A model generated the notes under the pieces. It did no database searches, was not told the DNA's origin, and saw nothing but the letters and a program-made list of their open reading frames with translations. This document shows positions 45,730 to 54,562 of a stretch of DNA of 64,000 bases, in pieces. A program made the position numbers and the translations under genes. The first letter of the stretch is position 1; the number at the start of each line of letters is the position of its first letter. Source of the DNA: Paenibacillus piscarius (GTDB taxonomy: Bacteria > Bacillota > Bacilli > Paenibacillales > Paenibacillaceae); NCBI RefSeq assembly GCF_022234545.1, contig NZ_JAIEUI010000002.1, forward strand, positions 410,327 through 474,326, read 5' to 3'.

Positions 45730-45751
45730 GGGGGTGGGGGTGGGGGCGGGG
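45730..45751 (+). other. G-quadruplex-type motif
   Basis: Four runs of 5, 5, 5 and 4 G residues separated by single bases (T, T, C), beginning 3 bp after the exporter stop codon. Single-base loops are the most stable quadruplex type. It is in the G-rich sense of the exporter transcript. Confidence 0.8.
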
Positions 45752-45768
45752 ACAACTCCATCAGTTAC

Positions 45769-45802
45769 AAAAAAAGGCAGGCTCATCCGTGAGCCTGCCT
45801 TA
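45769..45802. terminator. Terminator between the ABC exporter and malic enzyme genes
   Basis: GGCAGGCTCA-TCCG-TGAGCCTGCC is a perfect stem; in the minus direction it is followed by TTTTTTT, terminating the malic enzyme gene. Confidence 0.9.
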
Positions 45803-45851
45803 AGTGTGCATATAGTGTGCTTGCTTATCTGTGTCTAAGTCCGTATCTGTA

Positions 45852-47036
45852 TCAGTTAATGCCAACCATCAGGTTTTTGCGGGCTACGCCGCTTTTGAAG
45901 GCAGCTTCGGCTACAGCCATGCGGATTCTCTCGACCACGCGCGGATCGAAGGCATCGGGAATGATATAATTCTCATGCAGCTCGGCCGGGTCAATCACTG
46001 AGGAAATGGCCTCTGCTGCTGCCAGCTTCATATCGTCATTGATGTCTGTAGCCTCGCAGTCCAGCGCCCCTCTGAATATTCCCGGGAAGCACAGTACATT
46101 GTTAATCTGGTTCGGGAAGTCGGAGCGGCCAGTCGCCATCACTCTTACATGCGGCGCGGCAATCACAGGATCAATCTCCGGGGTCGGGTTCGCCATGGCG
46201 AACACAATCGGGTCTTTGGCCATGTTCAGCACATCTTCGAGCTTCAGCACATCCGGTGCAGAGACTCCGATGAAGACATCTGCACCCTTAATGACATCGG
46301 ACAGACTTCCGATTTCCATATAAGGATTCGTAATCTGGGCATAATCGCTCCAGTGGCTGCGCTCATACTCGGCCAGCCGGTTGATTGCGCCTTCCCGGTC
46401 CACGCCAATCAGGTTCACGGCTCCGGCGTGCAGCAGCATTTTGGAGACAGAAATCCCTGCTGCACCGATGCCGTTAACTACAATCTTCACATCCTTAATA
46501 TCCTTGCCGCAGACCTTCAGCGCGTTCAACAGTCCGGCCGTGACCACAATCGCCGTCCCGTGCTGGTCATCATGGAAGACCGGAATGTCCAGCTCCGCTC
46601 TCAGCCGGCTCTCGATCTCGAAGCAGCGCGGGGAGGAGATATCCTCCAGGTTAATGCCGCCGAAGGTTGGGGCCAGCGCCTTAACAATGGCAATAATCTC
46701 TTCCGTGCTCTTGGTGTCCAGGCAGATCGGCACAGCGTCCACATCCGCAAACTGCTTGAAGAGTGCCGCTTTACCTTCCATTACCGGCATGGCCGCCTTC
46801 GGGCCGATGTCGCCAAGTCCCAGCACAGCGGTTCCGTCGGATACGACAGCTACCGTATTTTTTTTCGTGGTAAGCTCATACGCCTGTGCCTGATCCTGGG
46901 CAATTGCCTGGCAGACCTTCGCTACTCCCGGGGTGTATACCTTGGACAGGTCTTCTTTGGACCGGATCGGGTTCTTCAGAGTTGTCTCCAGCTTGCCGCC
47001 CTTGTGCAGCAGCATGATTTCTTCTAATAATTCCAT
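45852..47036 (-). CDS. Malic enzyme (NAD(P)-dependent, YtsJ/MaeA-like)
   Basis: 394 residues. Landmarks: YTPGVAKVCQAI with the active Tyr, GLGDIGPKAAMPVMEGKAAL with the catalytic Lys, EDISSPRCFEIE metal ligands, DDQHGTA, and the Rossmann motif VNGIGAAGIS. It makes pyruvate and CO2 from malate with NAD(P)H. It lies 271 bp after the 2HCT transporter gene, so the cluster takes up malate and decarboxylates it. A GGAGGAGATCATC site precedes the ATG. Confidence 0.94.
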   Translation of the reverse strand: MELLEEIMLLHKGGKLETTLKNPIRSKEDLSKVYTPGVAKVCQAIAQDQAQAYELTTKKNTVAVVSDGTAVLGLGDIGPKAAMPVMEGKAALFKQFADVDAVPICLDTKSTEEIIAIVKALAPTFGGINLEDISSPRCFEIESRLRAELDIPVFHDDQHGTAIVVTAGLLNALKVCGKDIKDVKIVVNGIGAAGISVSKMLLHAGAVNLIGVDREGAINRLAEYERSHWSDYAQITNPYMEIGSLSDVIKGADVFIGVSAPDVLKLEDVLNMAKDPIVFAMANPTPEIDPVIAAPHVRVMATGRSDFPNQINNVLCFPGIFRGALDCEATDINDDMKLAAAEAISSVIDPAELHENYIIPDAFDPRVVERIRMAVAEAAFKSGVARKNLMVGIN

Positions 47037-47306
47037 GATGATCTCCTCCGTTCAACTGGTTCACCGCTAGTTCCATATTTCACTTATCTTCATTATATTC
47101 ATCGGAGCTTCCGGCATACGGAACCCTTCCAGGCCCGCTTGCAGCCCCTCAACTCTTCGTTTTCTATGCTTCTGTAGTCATTCTCCGCGATAATGAACCG
47201 ATTGGCAATACAAAAGCTGACATCTGCGAATTGTCCATGATTTAGACACGATTGAAGGCGATTTCATGTGATTCAAGTGAATCGTCTGCTGCTGAGACGC
47301 GCCTGC

Positions 47307-48659
47307 TTAGCCGCCCCATACAGCGATGAGCAGCGTGGCTACTACCACCGTAATTGCTCCGCCGATCCGGGTGGAAATCTGTGCGAATGGCATCAGCTCC
47401 ATGCGACCGGAGGCCGACAGAATCGCTACATCGCCAGTTCCGCCGAGGCCGCCGCGGCATCCGGTGACAATCGCCGCTTCGACCGGATACATGTTGACCC
47501 ATTTGCCGGTAAAGTAACCGGTGATGGTCATCGCCACAATCACGGTAGCACAGACAATAATATAAGGAAGCGAGATCAGGGCCGCGACATCCTTCAGCGG
47601 AATGTACAGCATCCCGAGGCCAACCATCAGCGGCCAGGTTAAAGTACCGGAGACCAGCTTGTAGAGCTGATAAGCACCCTGTTCAATTTTGGCAGGCAGC
47701 AGCTTCGAAATCTTCAGCAGCGCCGCTGCAAAGATCATCAGGATCGGTCCGGGAATGCCGACGAACGGCGACAGCAGATGTCCGGTGATGAACAAGCCGC
47801 AGGCGAACAGCAAGCCCGCACCCATCAGCAGGAAGTCAGGCTTCATGCTGTCATACGTGCTGCCGGCCAGCTTCTGGCCGTCCTTCGCCTTCACGAGTAC
47901 ACCGTTACCGGTGATGGACGGATTTTTGTCAGCCATCCGCTTAAGCAGCCCTGCACCGATAATCGCAAACACGTTGCCGATGACCGCCGCCGGAATCATC
48001 TGCGCTACATATGAACCGGATTCGCCGCCAAGAATCTGCGAGAATGCGATGGACAGCGGGAGAATCCCTTCACCGACGCCGCCGCCGATAATTGGCACGA
48101 TGATGTAGAACAACGTCCGGTGTGCGCTGTAGCCGAGCAGCATTCCTACGCCCATGCCCGCAGCTACGGCGGCGATCGTTCCGGCCATCATCGGAATGAA
48201 GATGCGGATGAATCCGTTGATAAGCGTGGTTCGGTTCATCCCCGTAATGCTTCCGGCTACCAGAATCGAGATGTACAGGTAGAGGAAGTTCGATGTCTTC
48301 ATCAGCGTGTTGACCGATTCGAGCACCGAAGGGTCGAGCACATTCCAGAACACCAGGAACGATGGAATCATCAACGAGAGGATCGCCGGACCGCCGATAT
48401 TCTTGAGAATGGGAAGCTTGAAGCCGAGATCGCTTAGCAGTACCCCGAGTACAATAATGACTGCAAAGCCGCCGATCATATCATTTGGCAGTTCACCTAA
48501 CACCGATGCCGCAAAAATGATGAGTGCAAAGACCACATACAGCGGGAGCGGAATGACCCCCACCTTCAAGTGCAGGACCTTCTGGACGAAGCTTTGCTCA
48601 GCTTCCGGTTGAACCTGCTGCTCCGGTACTGACAGTGGAGCCTGAATTGCTTTTTGCAT
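47307..48659 (-). CDS. 2-hydroxycarboxylate transporter family permease (CimH/MaeN-like)
   Basis: 450 residues with about 11 spans. 2HCT signatures are GGGVGEGILPLSIAFS and RGGLGGTGDVAILSASGRME, the paired reentrant GGxG regions. The soluble N-terminus is 30 residues. The family carries malate, citrate or lactate with Na+ or H+. With the malic enzyme downstream and the DcuS/CitA-type regulators upstream, malate is the likely substrate, as for B. subtilis MaeN. A cre-like sequence is about 50 bp upstream. Confidence 0.93.
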   Translation of the reverse strand: MQKAIQAPLSVPEQQVQPEAEQSFVQKVLHLKVGVIPLPLYVVFALIIFAASVLGELPNDMIGGFAVIIVLGVLLSDLGFKLPILKNIGGPAILSLMIPSFLVFWNVLDPSVLESVNTLMKTSNFLYLYISILVAGSITGMNRTTLINGFIRIFIPMMAGTIAAVAAGMGVGMLLGYSAHRTLFYIIVPIIGGGVGEGILPLSIAFSQILGGESGSYVAQMIPAAVIGNVFAIIGAGLLKRMADKNPSITGNGVLVKAKDGQKLAGSTYDSMKPDFLLMGAGLLFACGLFITGHLLSPFVGIPGPILMIFAAALLKISKLLPAKIEQGAYQLYKLVSGTLTWPLMVGLGMLYIPLKDVAALISLPYIIVCATVIVAMTITGYFTGKWVNMYPVEAAIVTGCRGGLGGTGDVAILSASGRMELMPFAQISTRIGGAITVVVATLLIAVWGG

Positions 48660-48703
48660 ATTAACCTAACCTCCTTAACTCTTCTACACACTCATCATAG
48701 CGG

Positions 48704-48720
48704 CTTTGAAAGCGCTTTTG
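48704..48720. promoter_or_regulatory. Candidate cre site upstream of the 2HCT gene
   Basis: TTTGAAAGCGCTTTTG contains TGAAAGCGCTTTTG, matching cre at 12 of 14 positions with the palindromic core intact. Spaced about 45-60 bp before the start codon. Confidence 0.45.
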
Positions 48721-48901
48721 TTTTTATGAAAGTAATAAAGGGGTTTTGTAAATTATTAAAGTAAGCGCTATCTTTGGGCTGGGGATTCTGCCATATTGTA
48801 GACACAACTTGGCCGGACGGGCTGGGTTTAGGTTGCTCTATCGGTGGGATTCGGCGGACTATTGGCGGGATTGGGGCGATTAGGAGGCGGCGGATCTTTG
48901 C

Positions 48902-49000
48902 GCCGACTTTCGCCGGATTCGGGTGCACTAGTGCTCCTCATTCCGGGCTCCGGCCGACTTTCGCCGGATTCAGGTGCATTAGTGCACCACATTCTAACCT
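48902..49000. repeat. 51-bp tandem repeat, two units, GCCGACTTTCGCC family
   Basis: Units start at 48902 and 48953 with GCCGACTTTCGCCGGATTC; the second carries GGTGCA-TTAG-TGCACC. Confidence 0.85.
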
Positions 49001-49018
49001 TCTGCCGCTCCCAATACA

Positions 49019-49205
49019 CCACTTAGCTCATTTCCAGCCCCAGCAAAGGGACTTCTCCCTCTCATTTAGCCACTTAGCTCACTTCCAGCCAAATCAAAGG
49101 GATTTATCCCTCTCCTCCCACCACTTATCCTATTTCCCTGCCAAACCAAAAGGACTTCTCCCTCTCCTCCCACACATTAGCCCATCTCCAGCCATTCAAA
49201 GCCAG
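49019..49205. repeat. 51-bp tandem repeat, four units, CCACTTAGCTC family
   Basis: Units start at 49019, 49070, 49121 and about 49172. Each contains a core like AGGGA-CTTC-TCCCT, a short palindrome, followed by CTCTCCTCC. Confidence 0.88.
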
Positions 49206-49261
49206 TTTGTCTAATTCGAGCTATGAACACAGGTTGAGGATTTCGCCATTCTCCGCAACGC

Positions 49262-49294
49262 AAAAAAGCCCACCGCAACATTCGCAGTGGAGCT
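49262..49294 (-). terminator. Terminator of the malate-type regulator gene
   Basis: AGCTCCACTGC pairs with GCGGTGGGCT (two mismatches) and is followed by TTTTTT in the minus direction. Confidence 0.85.
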
Positions 49295-49409
49295 TGGCCT
49301 CGGATTGTCCAGGCCTATTCAGGCCTGTTCAACCCTGATCCATTCTGGTTCACATATGGTACAGCCTCGCCCAGAGTTCCCTTCACTCTTCCTCACCCGC
49401 CAGCAGCCG

Positions 49410-50117
49410 CTACAGATACTTACTGATCAGCCCTTTGCCGTTGGGGGCGATGCGGTATTTCTGCACCGGGCGGCCGATGCTGCCGTAGACGAGGTCCATC
49501 TCCAGTGCGCCCATCTCGGTCAGTCCGACCAGATACTTGCCGGCCGAGACGCGGGAGATGCCGGAGACGGCCGAGATGTCCTCGGCGGAGAACAGCTCGC
49601 TGCCGCAGGCCTCCACAGCCCGCCAGATCGTCTGCAGCGTCTGGCGGGTGAAGCCCTTCGCCAGCTCGGGCACAGCAGTCCGCTCCTGCTTGAATCGCGC
49701 CAGCTTGTCCAGCTCAGACTGTTTTAGCCGCTCCTGGGTGCGGAACAGCCGGTTCTGCTCTCGGTAGCCGTTTAGTGCAGCGCGGAACCTCGGGAACTCG
49801 AACGGCTTGATCAGGTAGTCCACCGCCCCGTTCTGGAGCGCTTCCTGGATGCTCTCCTTGTCGCTCGCCGCCGAGATCACAATGACATCAATCTTGATGC
49901 CCCGCCGCCGGATCTCGGACAGCAGCTCCAGGCCGTTGCTCTCTTTCATGTAGATGTCCAGCAGAATCAGGTCATACGCCTGCTCCTCCAGCATCTCCAG
50001 CACTTCCTCCGCAGAGCTGGCCCAGCCATCCGCCCGGAAGCCCTCCACCTGCTGAAGGTAGAATTTGTTCATCTCCGACACCATGGGATCATCTTCAACA
50101 ATAAGTACTTTGATCAT
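49410..50117 (-). CDS. Response regulator, CitB/DctR (MalR-like) family
   Basis: 235 residues. The receiver has EDD at 8-10 and Asp54 (LILLDIYMKESNG), ending VDYLIKPFEF. The C-terminal region has a helix-turn-helix in FSAEDISAVSGISRVSAGKYL, typical of CitB/DcuR-type regulators. It pairs with the sensor gene upstream in the same direction; a structured repeat lies between them. It probably activates the 2HCT and malic enzyme genes in response to C4-dicarboxylate. Confidence 0.94.
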   Translation of the reverse strand: MIKVLIVEDDPMVSEMNKFYLQQVEGFRADGWASSAEEVLEMLEEQAYDLILLDIYMKESNGLELLSEIRRRGIKIDVIVISAASDKESIQEALQNGAVDYLIKPFEFPRFRAALNGYREQNRLFRTQERLKQSELDKLARFKQERTAVPELAKGFTRQTLQTIWRAVEACGSELFSAEDISAVSGISRVSAGKYLVGLTEMGALEMDLVYGSIGRPVQKYRIAPNGKGLISKYL

Positions 50118-50207
50118 ATTGGCTTATCATCACTCTTCATGGGCTCTCCACCCTTTTCATTGATTATCCTTACTATGTAGATTGACTTGTATGCTTTCTG
50201 TTAAGGT

Positions 50208-50358
50208 TTAGCCGTGACTCCAGAGAATGTTTGGACTTTCGGCCGCTGTTGTCCCCAGATTTCTCGATTTAAACCGCTGTTCGCGGATGAAATCCGGTGA
50301 CAAAGGCGGACGCTACCGCTCCTACAGTTCCAAAATTCCCCTCCGCCACTTTTCCCTT
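50208..50358 (-). repeat. Dispersed structured element, copy 3
   Basis: Between the sensor and regulator genes and in their direction. As minus-strand RNA: GGCGGA/UCCGCC stem, then GUC-A-CCGGAUUUC pairing with GAAAUCUGG-G-GAC around CCGC-GAACA-GCGG. It has the short TTT joiner where copy 2 has its insert. Confidence 0.85.
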
Positions 50359-50415
50359 TCCAACTTTCAAGTTCAATCGATATAGTCATCATTCTCACAT
50401 GCTTCATGAATTATC

Positions 50416-52014
50416 TTAACTCTTCGCCCGATAAGGAAGCTGCACCGTGAATTCGGTGCCTTCCCCTTCCCGGCTGTCATACGTAATCGTTCCGCCCAGC
50501 TTGGCGACACTACGTTGCACCAGATACAGCCCAACGCCACGGTCGCCGCCTTTGGTCGAATAGCCCTGCTCATACAGGTGCGCTCCGTCCTCCGCAGAGA
50601 TCCCTGGACCGTTATCGCTGACCTGGAAGGTCAGCCGGTTATCCTCATAACAGAATCCCAGCCCGATCTGCTTATTCTCCGCCCCTTGCAGCGCCTCCAG
50701 TGCATTATCCAGCAGATTGCCCGCGATCGTGACCAGCTCCCGCGAGACCTCGTGATCCGCACATTCCGGCAGCACGCCTTCCTCACGAATGACCAGCCGC
50801 ACATCCGCCTCCCGGATTCTGCTGAGCTTGCCGAGCAGGAAGCCGACCATCACCGGGTCCTTGACCTGCCGGACAACAGAGTCGGCTTCCGTCCGTATGC
50901 TCTGGAGCGTATCGGTCAGATATTCCTCCAGCCGGTCGTAGCTGCGCATCGTGTTCAGCCCCATAATCACATGCAGCTTGTTCATGAATTCATGGGTCTG
51001 GGCACGCAGCGCCTCTGCATACAGCGAGATGCCGGAGAGACGCTCCATCAGAATGGTAATCTCGGTCTTGTCGCGGAACGTGGCAATGGCACCTTCGATA
51101 ATCCCGTTCACCCGCAAAGGCACCACATTGACCAGCAGCGTAATCCCGCTCTGCTCCACTTCCTTGTCCTGCAAGGCTTCCCCGTTCTCCAGCACCTTCT
51201 CCATCCGCAGCAGAGGCCAGAGCTGTCCCACCGGCTTGCCCAGCGGGTCCTGGCATAAGCCTACACTGCCCATCAGCCTTCGGGCCTCGGCGTTGACCAG
51301 CGTCACCCGGGATTCCCGGTCTATGGCCAGGATGCCCTCCTTGGTGGATTGCAGCATCGCACTGCGCTCCTCCAGCAGCTTGGCGATTTCGCCCGGCTCC
51401 ATACCGAACATCATCCGCTTGAATTTGCGGGCCAGCAATACCGCTCCCAAGGTCCCCATCAGTCCGCCCATGAGGATGCCCGAGTAGATGATCCACCGGT
51501 TCTGCTGCACCGCGGAACGGACACTGCTGAGCGAGATGCCTACAGCGACTGCGCCGACCTGCGCACCGTCCGGGGCGAAGATCGGTGAGAACGCTCTCAC
51601 AGAATATCCGAGCGAGCCCTCGGCCACAGACACGGTCTCTTTACCATGCAGCGCCTCCGTCTCATCCCCGCCCATGAAATGCTTGCCGATCAGCCCCGGA
51701 TCAGGGTGGGAGCGGCGAATCCCCTGCATGTCCATCACCACCACGAACTGGACGTCATTAATCGCACTGATATCCATCGCATACCGCTGAATGCTGCCGA
51801 AATCCGCAGGTTCCCGCAGCCCGTCCACCACCATTGGCGTCCGTGAGACGGTGCGGGCAATCGTAATCGCCTTATTCTCCAGCGAGGCCTGCGCTTCACG
51901 GGAGAACCTCATGCCGAACATCACATACACAATGACCAGCACCAGGACAACGATCAGGCAGATCATCAGCGTGATGGTGGTCTGAAGGCGCAATCTTTTA
52001 TGGCCAATTCTCAC
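50416..52014 (-). CDS. Sensor histidine kinase, CitA/DcuS (MalK-like) family
   Basis: 532 residues from a GTG with GGTGGAG upstream. Spans near 12-35 and 172-195 flank a PAS-like sensor of the citrate/malate type (VVDGLREPADFGSIQRYAMDI, GYSVRAFSPIFAPDG). A cytoplasmic PAS region (about 215-315) is followed by the H-box AQTHEFMNKLHVIMG and ATPase motifs DNGPGISAEDG and GDRGVGLYLVQ. It is the sensor of the malate module, with a regulator 298 bp downstream. Confidence 0.94.
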   Translation of the reverse strand: MRIGHKRLRLQTTITLMICLIVVLVLVIVYVMFGMRFSREAQASLENKAITIARTVSRTPMVVDGLREPADFGSIQRYAMDISAINDVQFVVVMDMQGIRRSHPDPGLIGKHFMGGDETEALHGKETVSVAEGSLGYSVRAFSPIFAPDGAQVGAVAVGISLSSVRSAVQQNRWIIYSGILMGGLMGTLGAVLLARKFKRMMFGMEPGEIAKLLEERSAMLQSTKEGILAIDRESRVTLVNAEARRLMGSVGLCQDPLGKPVGQLWPLLRMEKVLENGEALQDKEVEQSGITLLVNVVPLRVNGIIEGAIATFRDKTEITILMERLSGISLYAEALRAQTHEFMNKLHVIMGLNTMRSYDRLEEYLTDTLQSIRTEADSVVRQVKDPVMVGFLLGKLSRIREADVRLVIREEGVLPECADHEVSRELVTIAGNLLDNALEALQGAENKQIGLGFCYEDNRLTFQVSDNGPGISAEDGAHLYEQGYSTKGGDRGVGLYLVQRSVAKLGGTITYDSREGEGTEFTVQLPYRAKS

Positions 52015-52105
52015 AATGCTCCACCTTCAAGAAATTTTCTAGATTATAACGTAAAAGCTGCCAAAGCGCGATACCTCCCGCCTCAATGCCACAAATCCTC
52101 CCCAT

Positions 52106-53695
52106 CTATTCTGCAACAACCGTCTTGTTCCGGCCGCTGCTCTTCGCCAGATACAGCGCCTGATCCGCCTTCTCCAGCAATCCTTCCAGATCATTGGCAT
52201 GGGTAGGGTAATGGGCAATTCCCTGGGACACGGTCAGCGTGCCCGCAGAGGGAGCGTGGCTGTGCTCGACCGCACGGCGGATTCTCTCGCCTACACTCAG
52301 GGCTTCTGCAGGCATCGTTCTGGCCAGAAGAATAACGAATTCCTCGCCGCCGTAGCGGTAACAGACATCCTCCGGGCGCAGTGAAGCGACGACGACCCGG
52401 ACCACATGCTTCAGGACCTCATCCCCGGCATTATGGCCGTAGGTATCGTTCACCAGCTTGAACTTGTCAACATCCAGCATCACGACTGAGAACGGGACTC
52501 CCGAGTCCATCCACTGATGAATCGTATGCTCAAGGGAGCGGCGGTTCATCAGCCCGGTCAGCACATCCGTCGAGGCTTCGTGGGTTAACTGGTCGGTCTG
52601 CTGCTGAATATTCGAGAGGGCCAGCTTCACCCCGTCCGTCAGCAGATAAGCCTCCCGGCTCCAATATTTCTGCGAATCCTGCATTTCAATCTTCTCCTTG
52701 CCCATCCGGCTGACCACATCCGCCAGATAGACGAAGGGCCGCGTGAATTTGCGGACCAGCAGAATAACACCGAGCAGCAGGACGGCAAAAGGCAGCGAGG
52801 AATACCCGACCAGAATACGGATATGGCCGATCAGCTCATGATGAATCTGGCTGACCGGCGAGACTACTACGACTCCCCAGCCGTTGGCCGGCACGCTGGA
52901 GTAGCCTGCAAGCATATCAATTCCCCGGGTATTGCGGACGGGCATATTCCCGCTTTGCTTCTGTATCAGCTGCTGTACCGCCTTATTGCTGCTGACATCC
53001 TTGCCGATCAGCTGCTTGTCGGGGTGATACACCAGATGCCCTGCCGAATCCACAATGTAATAATAAGCCCCGGTATCCGCCACCTGGCCGTTATCAAAAA
53101 TCTTGGAGAGGATATTATTCTCTTGAAGATAAATCGTACCGCTCAACATGCCAAGATATGTACCCGCAGAGCTTAGGATCGGCTGGCTCAAAAACACGAT
53201 TAACCGCTTGGTATTTGCAGTGAGGTAAGGGGAGGAAATATACGGCTTGCGGAGTGCCAGCGCTTCCTTGCTGTTACTGGAAGTGACATGCTTACCGGTC
53301 GTGCCCAGGCTGGCAGGAGATACATTGCGGACCAGCCCGCTGGACTCAACGATGGTAATTGAATTGAAGAAGTTGCTGCTGCTGCGCATCAGATCCAGTG
53401 ATTCATTCACTTCCTCCGGCGCCATGGCTTCAATATCCGCCAACCGCCCGGCATTGTACTTCAAGCTGCTGCGCATGGACACAAATAAAGAATCCATCGT
53501 CCTCGACATCCGGTCGGCGTTCACATAATTGAGACGGAGCGTGGTCTCTGTCAAGGACTCCTTCTTTGACTCATACGAGCCAAGCAGGAGAATACTTGAA
53601 GTTAACAGAATCACCAAAGTTACCATGCCGGTCAGCAGCGTGGTCAGGCTCAGCTTCCGGCTATGACGAAACGCTCTTTTTAACAGTCTGTACAA
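52106..53695 (-). CDS. Membrane diguanylate cyclase (dCache sensor + GGDEF)
   Basis: 529 residues from a TTG at 53695 (AAGGAGG 9 nt upstream). Spans near 20-42 and 290-315 flank a dCache-like sensor region; a linker and coiled coil follow. The GGDEF domain (about 370-529) has the active motif GGEEF near 448 and LDVDKFKLVNDTYGH. No EAL domain. An inhibitory RxxD site was not clearly seen. It should make cyclic di-GMP in response to an external ligand. No partner gene is adjacent. Confidence 0.92.
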   Translation of the reverse strand: MYRLLKRAFRHSRKLSLTTLLTGMVTLVILLTSSILLLGSYESKKESLTETTLRLNYVNADRMSRTMDSLFVSMRSSLKYNAGRLADIEAMAPEEVNESLDLMRSSSNFFNSITIVESSGLVRNVSPASLGTTGKHVTSSNSKEALALRKPYISSPYLTANTKRLIVFLSQPILSSAGTYLGMLSGTIYLQENNILSKIFDNGQVADTGAYYYIVDSAGHLVYHPDKQLIGKDVSSNKAVQQLIQKQSGNMPVRNTRGIDMLAGYSSVPANGWGVVVVSPVSQIHHELIGHIRILVGYSSLPFAVLLLGVILLVRKFTRPFVYLADVVSRMGKEKIEMQDSQKYWSREAYLLTDGVKLALSNIQQQTDQLTHEASTDVLTGLMNRRSLEHTIHQWMDSGVPFSVVMLDVDKFKLVNDTYGHNAGDEVLKHVVRVVVASLRPEDVCYRYGGEEFVILLARTMPAEALSVGERIRRAVEHSHAPSAGTLTVSQGIAHYPTHANDLEGLLEKADQALYLAKSSGRNKTVVAE

Positions 53696-53788
53696 TACTG
53701 CGGTCCTCCTTGGTGCCCCGTAAGCATAATGCCTTAATCATACAGCAAATAGTGATAATGTTCGACACCGGATGTACCGCAGAAGGTG

Positions 53789-54346
53789 CTAGACCTGCAG
53801 CATCTCATCCACCCGTTCCTTGGCTCCCTGCCAGGAAGTCATCAGCGGAAAAGCATACTCCTCCCGTGCCCGCAGGTTCCAGGGATGCGGAATGCACAGC
53901 ACCTTCCTTCCGGCCTGCACGGCGGGCAGCAGGTTATGCGGACCGTCATCAATCAGCAGATCGTAAGCGATCAGATGCTTGCGCCGCGCGGTGAAGAAAT
54001 TCTCAGGCGGGATATAGGGCATATGCTTTTGCAGCCAGTTCCATTTCTCCCCCACCGACTTCGGTGAAGCCGCCGTCACAATAATCACATCATACGCATG
54101 GTGAAGCTTCTCCATCTCCTCTACTACATATTCATCAAACAGCTCTAGTTCTTCATACAATCCCGGTCTCCCGAAAAAGAGCTCCATCGTGCTGTCCGGG
54201 TGCCGCAGGTGGTCTGTGTTCCAGTCCGTCATATCCTCGTACCGAAGCGGATGCGTAGGAAAATCAATATTATTGTGGTAGATCGCCCGTTTGACGAGAT
54301 GGCAGATGGTATCGTCCATATCCACGGCGATGATCGGTTTACGCAT
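53789..54346 (-). CDS. 5'(3')-deoxyribonucleotidase-like HAD hydrolase
   Basis: About 185 residues from the ATG at 54346 (GGAGG 7 nt before; the frame extends 27 bp further up). The DMDDT motif has Asp9 and Asp11, followed by VIIVTAASPKS (motif II Thr) and LLIDDGPHNLL (motif IV Asp pair). This pattern belongs to the NT5C/YorS group acting on deoxynucleoside monophosphates. Alone on its strand; divergent from the epimerase gene. Confidence 0.9.
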   Translation of the reverse strand: MRKPIIAVDMDDTICHLVKRAIYHNNIDFPTHPLRYEDMTDWNTDHLRHPDSTMELFFGRPGLYEELELFDEYVVEEMEKLHHAYDVIIVTAASPKSVGEKWNWLQKHMPYIPPENFFTARRKHLIAYDLLIDDGPHNLLPAVQAGRKVLCIPHPWNLRAREEYAFPLMTSWQGAKERVDEMLQV

Positions 54347-54542
54347 TGCTTGTCCTCCAAAATGCATTTTCATCCATTATAGGCATCTGCGGGATGGGTG
54401 TCCAGACTGTGGGGCAATATGAGCTTTGCTTCAACTGCTTGCTGCACCAAATCCGCGAAGTCCACCTTTTCATATTCCGCTAAACCATTCATATACTATT
54501 ACTGAAAGAAAGATGGTACCGGTTTTATCGCTGGCAGCACGA

Positions 54543-54560
54543 AAAGGAGGTAATCCAGCC
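54543..54560 (+). promoter_or_regulatory. Extended anti-16S leader before the epimerase gene
   Basis: AAAGGAGGTAATCCAGCC is complementary to the 3' tail of 16S rRNA at 17 of 18 bases, far more than the usual 5-7. The ATG is 3 bp past its end, with 12 bp after the GGAGG core. Confidence 0.75.
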
Positions 54561-54562
54561 TA

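Larger units (their letters stand above)
48660..49409. other. Gene-free block upstream of the 2HCT transporter gene
   Basis: 750 bp. It holds the promoter region with a cre-like palindrome (48704-48720), two 51-bp-period repeat families (48902-49000 and 49019-49205) and the regulator terminator (49262-49294). A frame at 48774-49214 is an in-frame reading of the 51-bp (17-codon) repeats and is not credible as a gene. Confidence 0.75.

Noticed and set aside
48774..49214. 146-codon frame as a gene
   Set aside because: It is an in-frame reading of 51-bp repeats (17 codons each), lacks a proper ribosome binding site, and has low-complexity composition on both strands.
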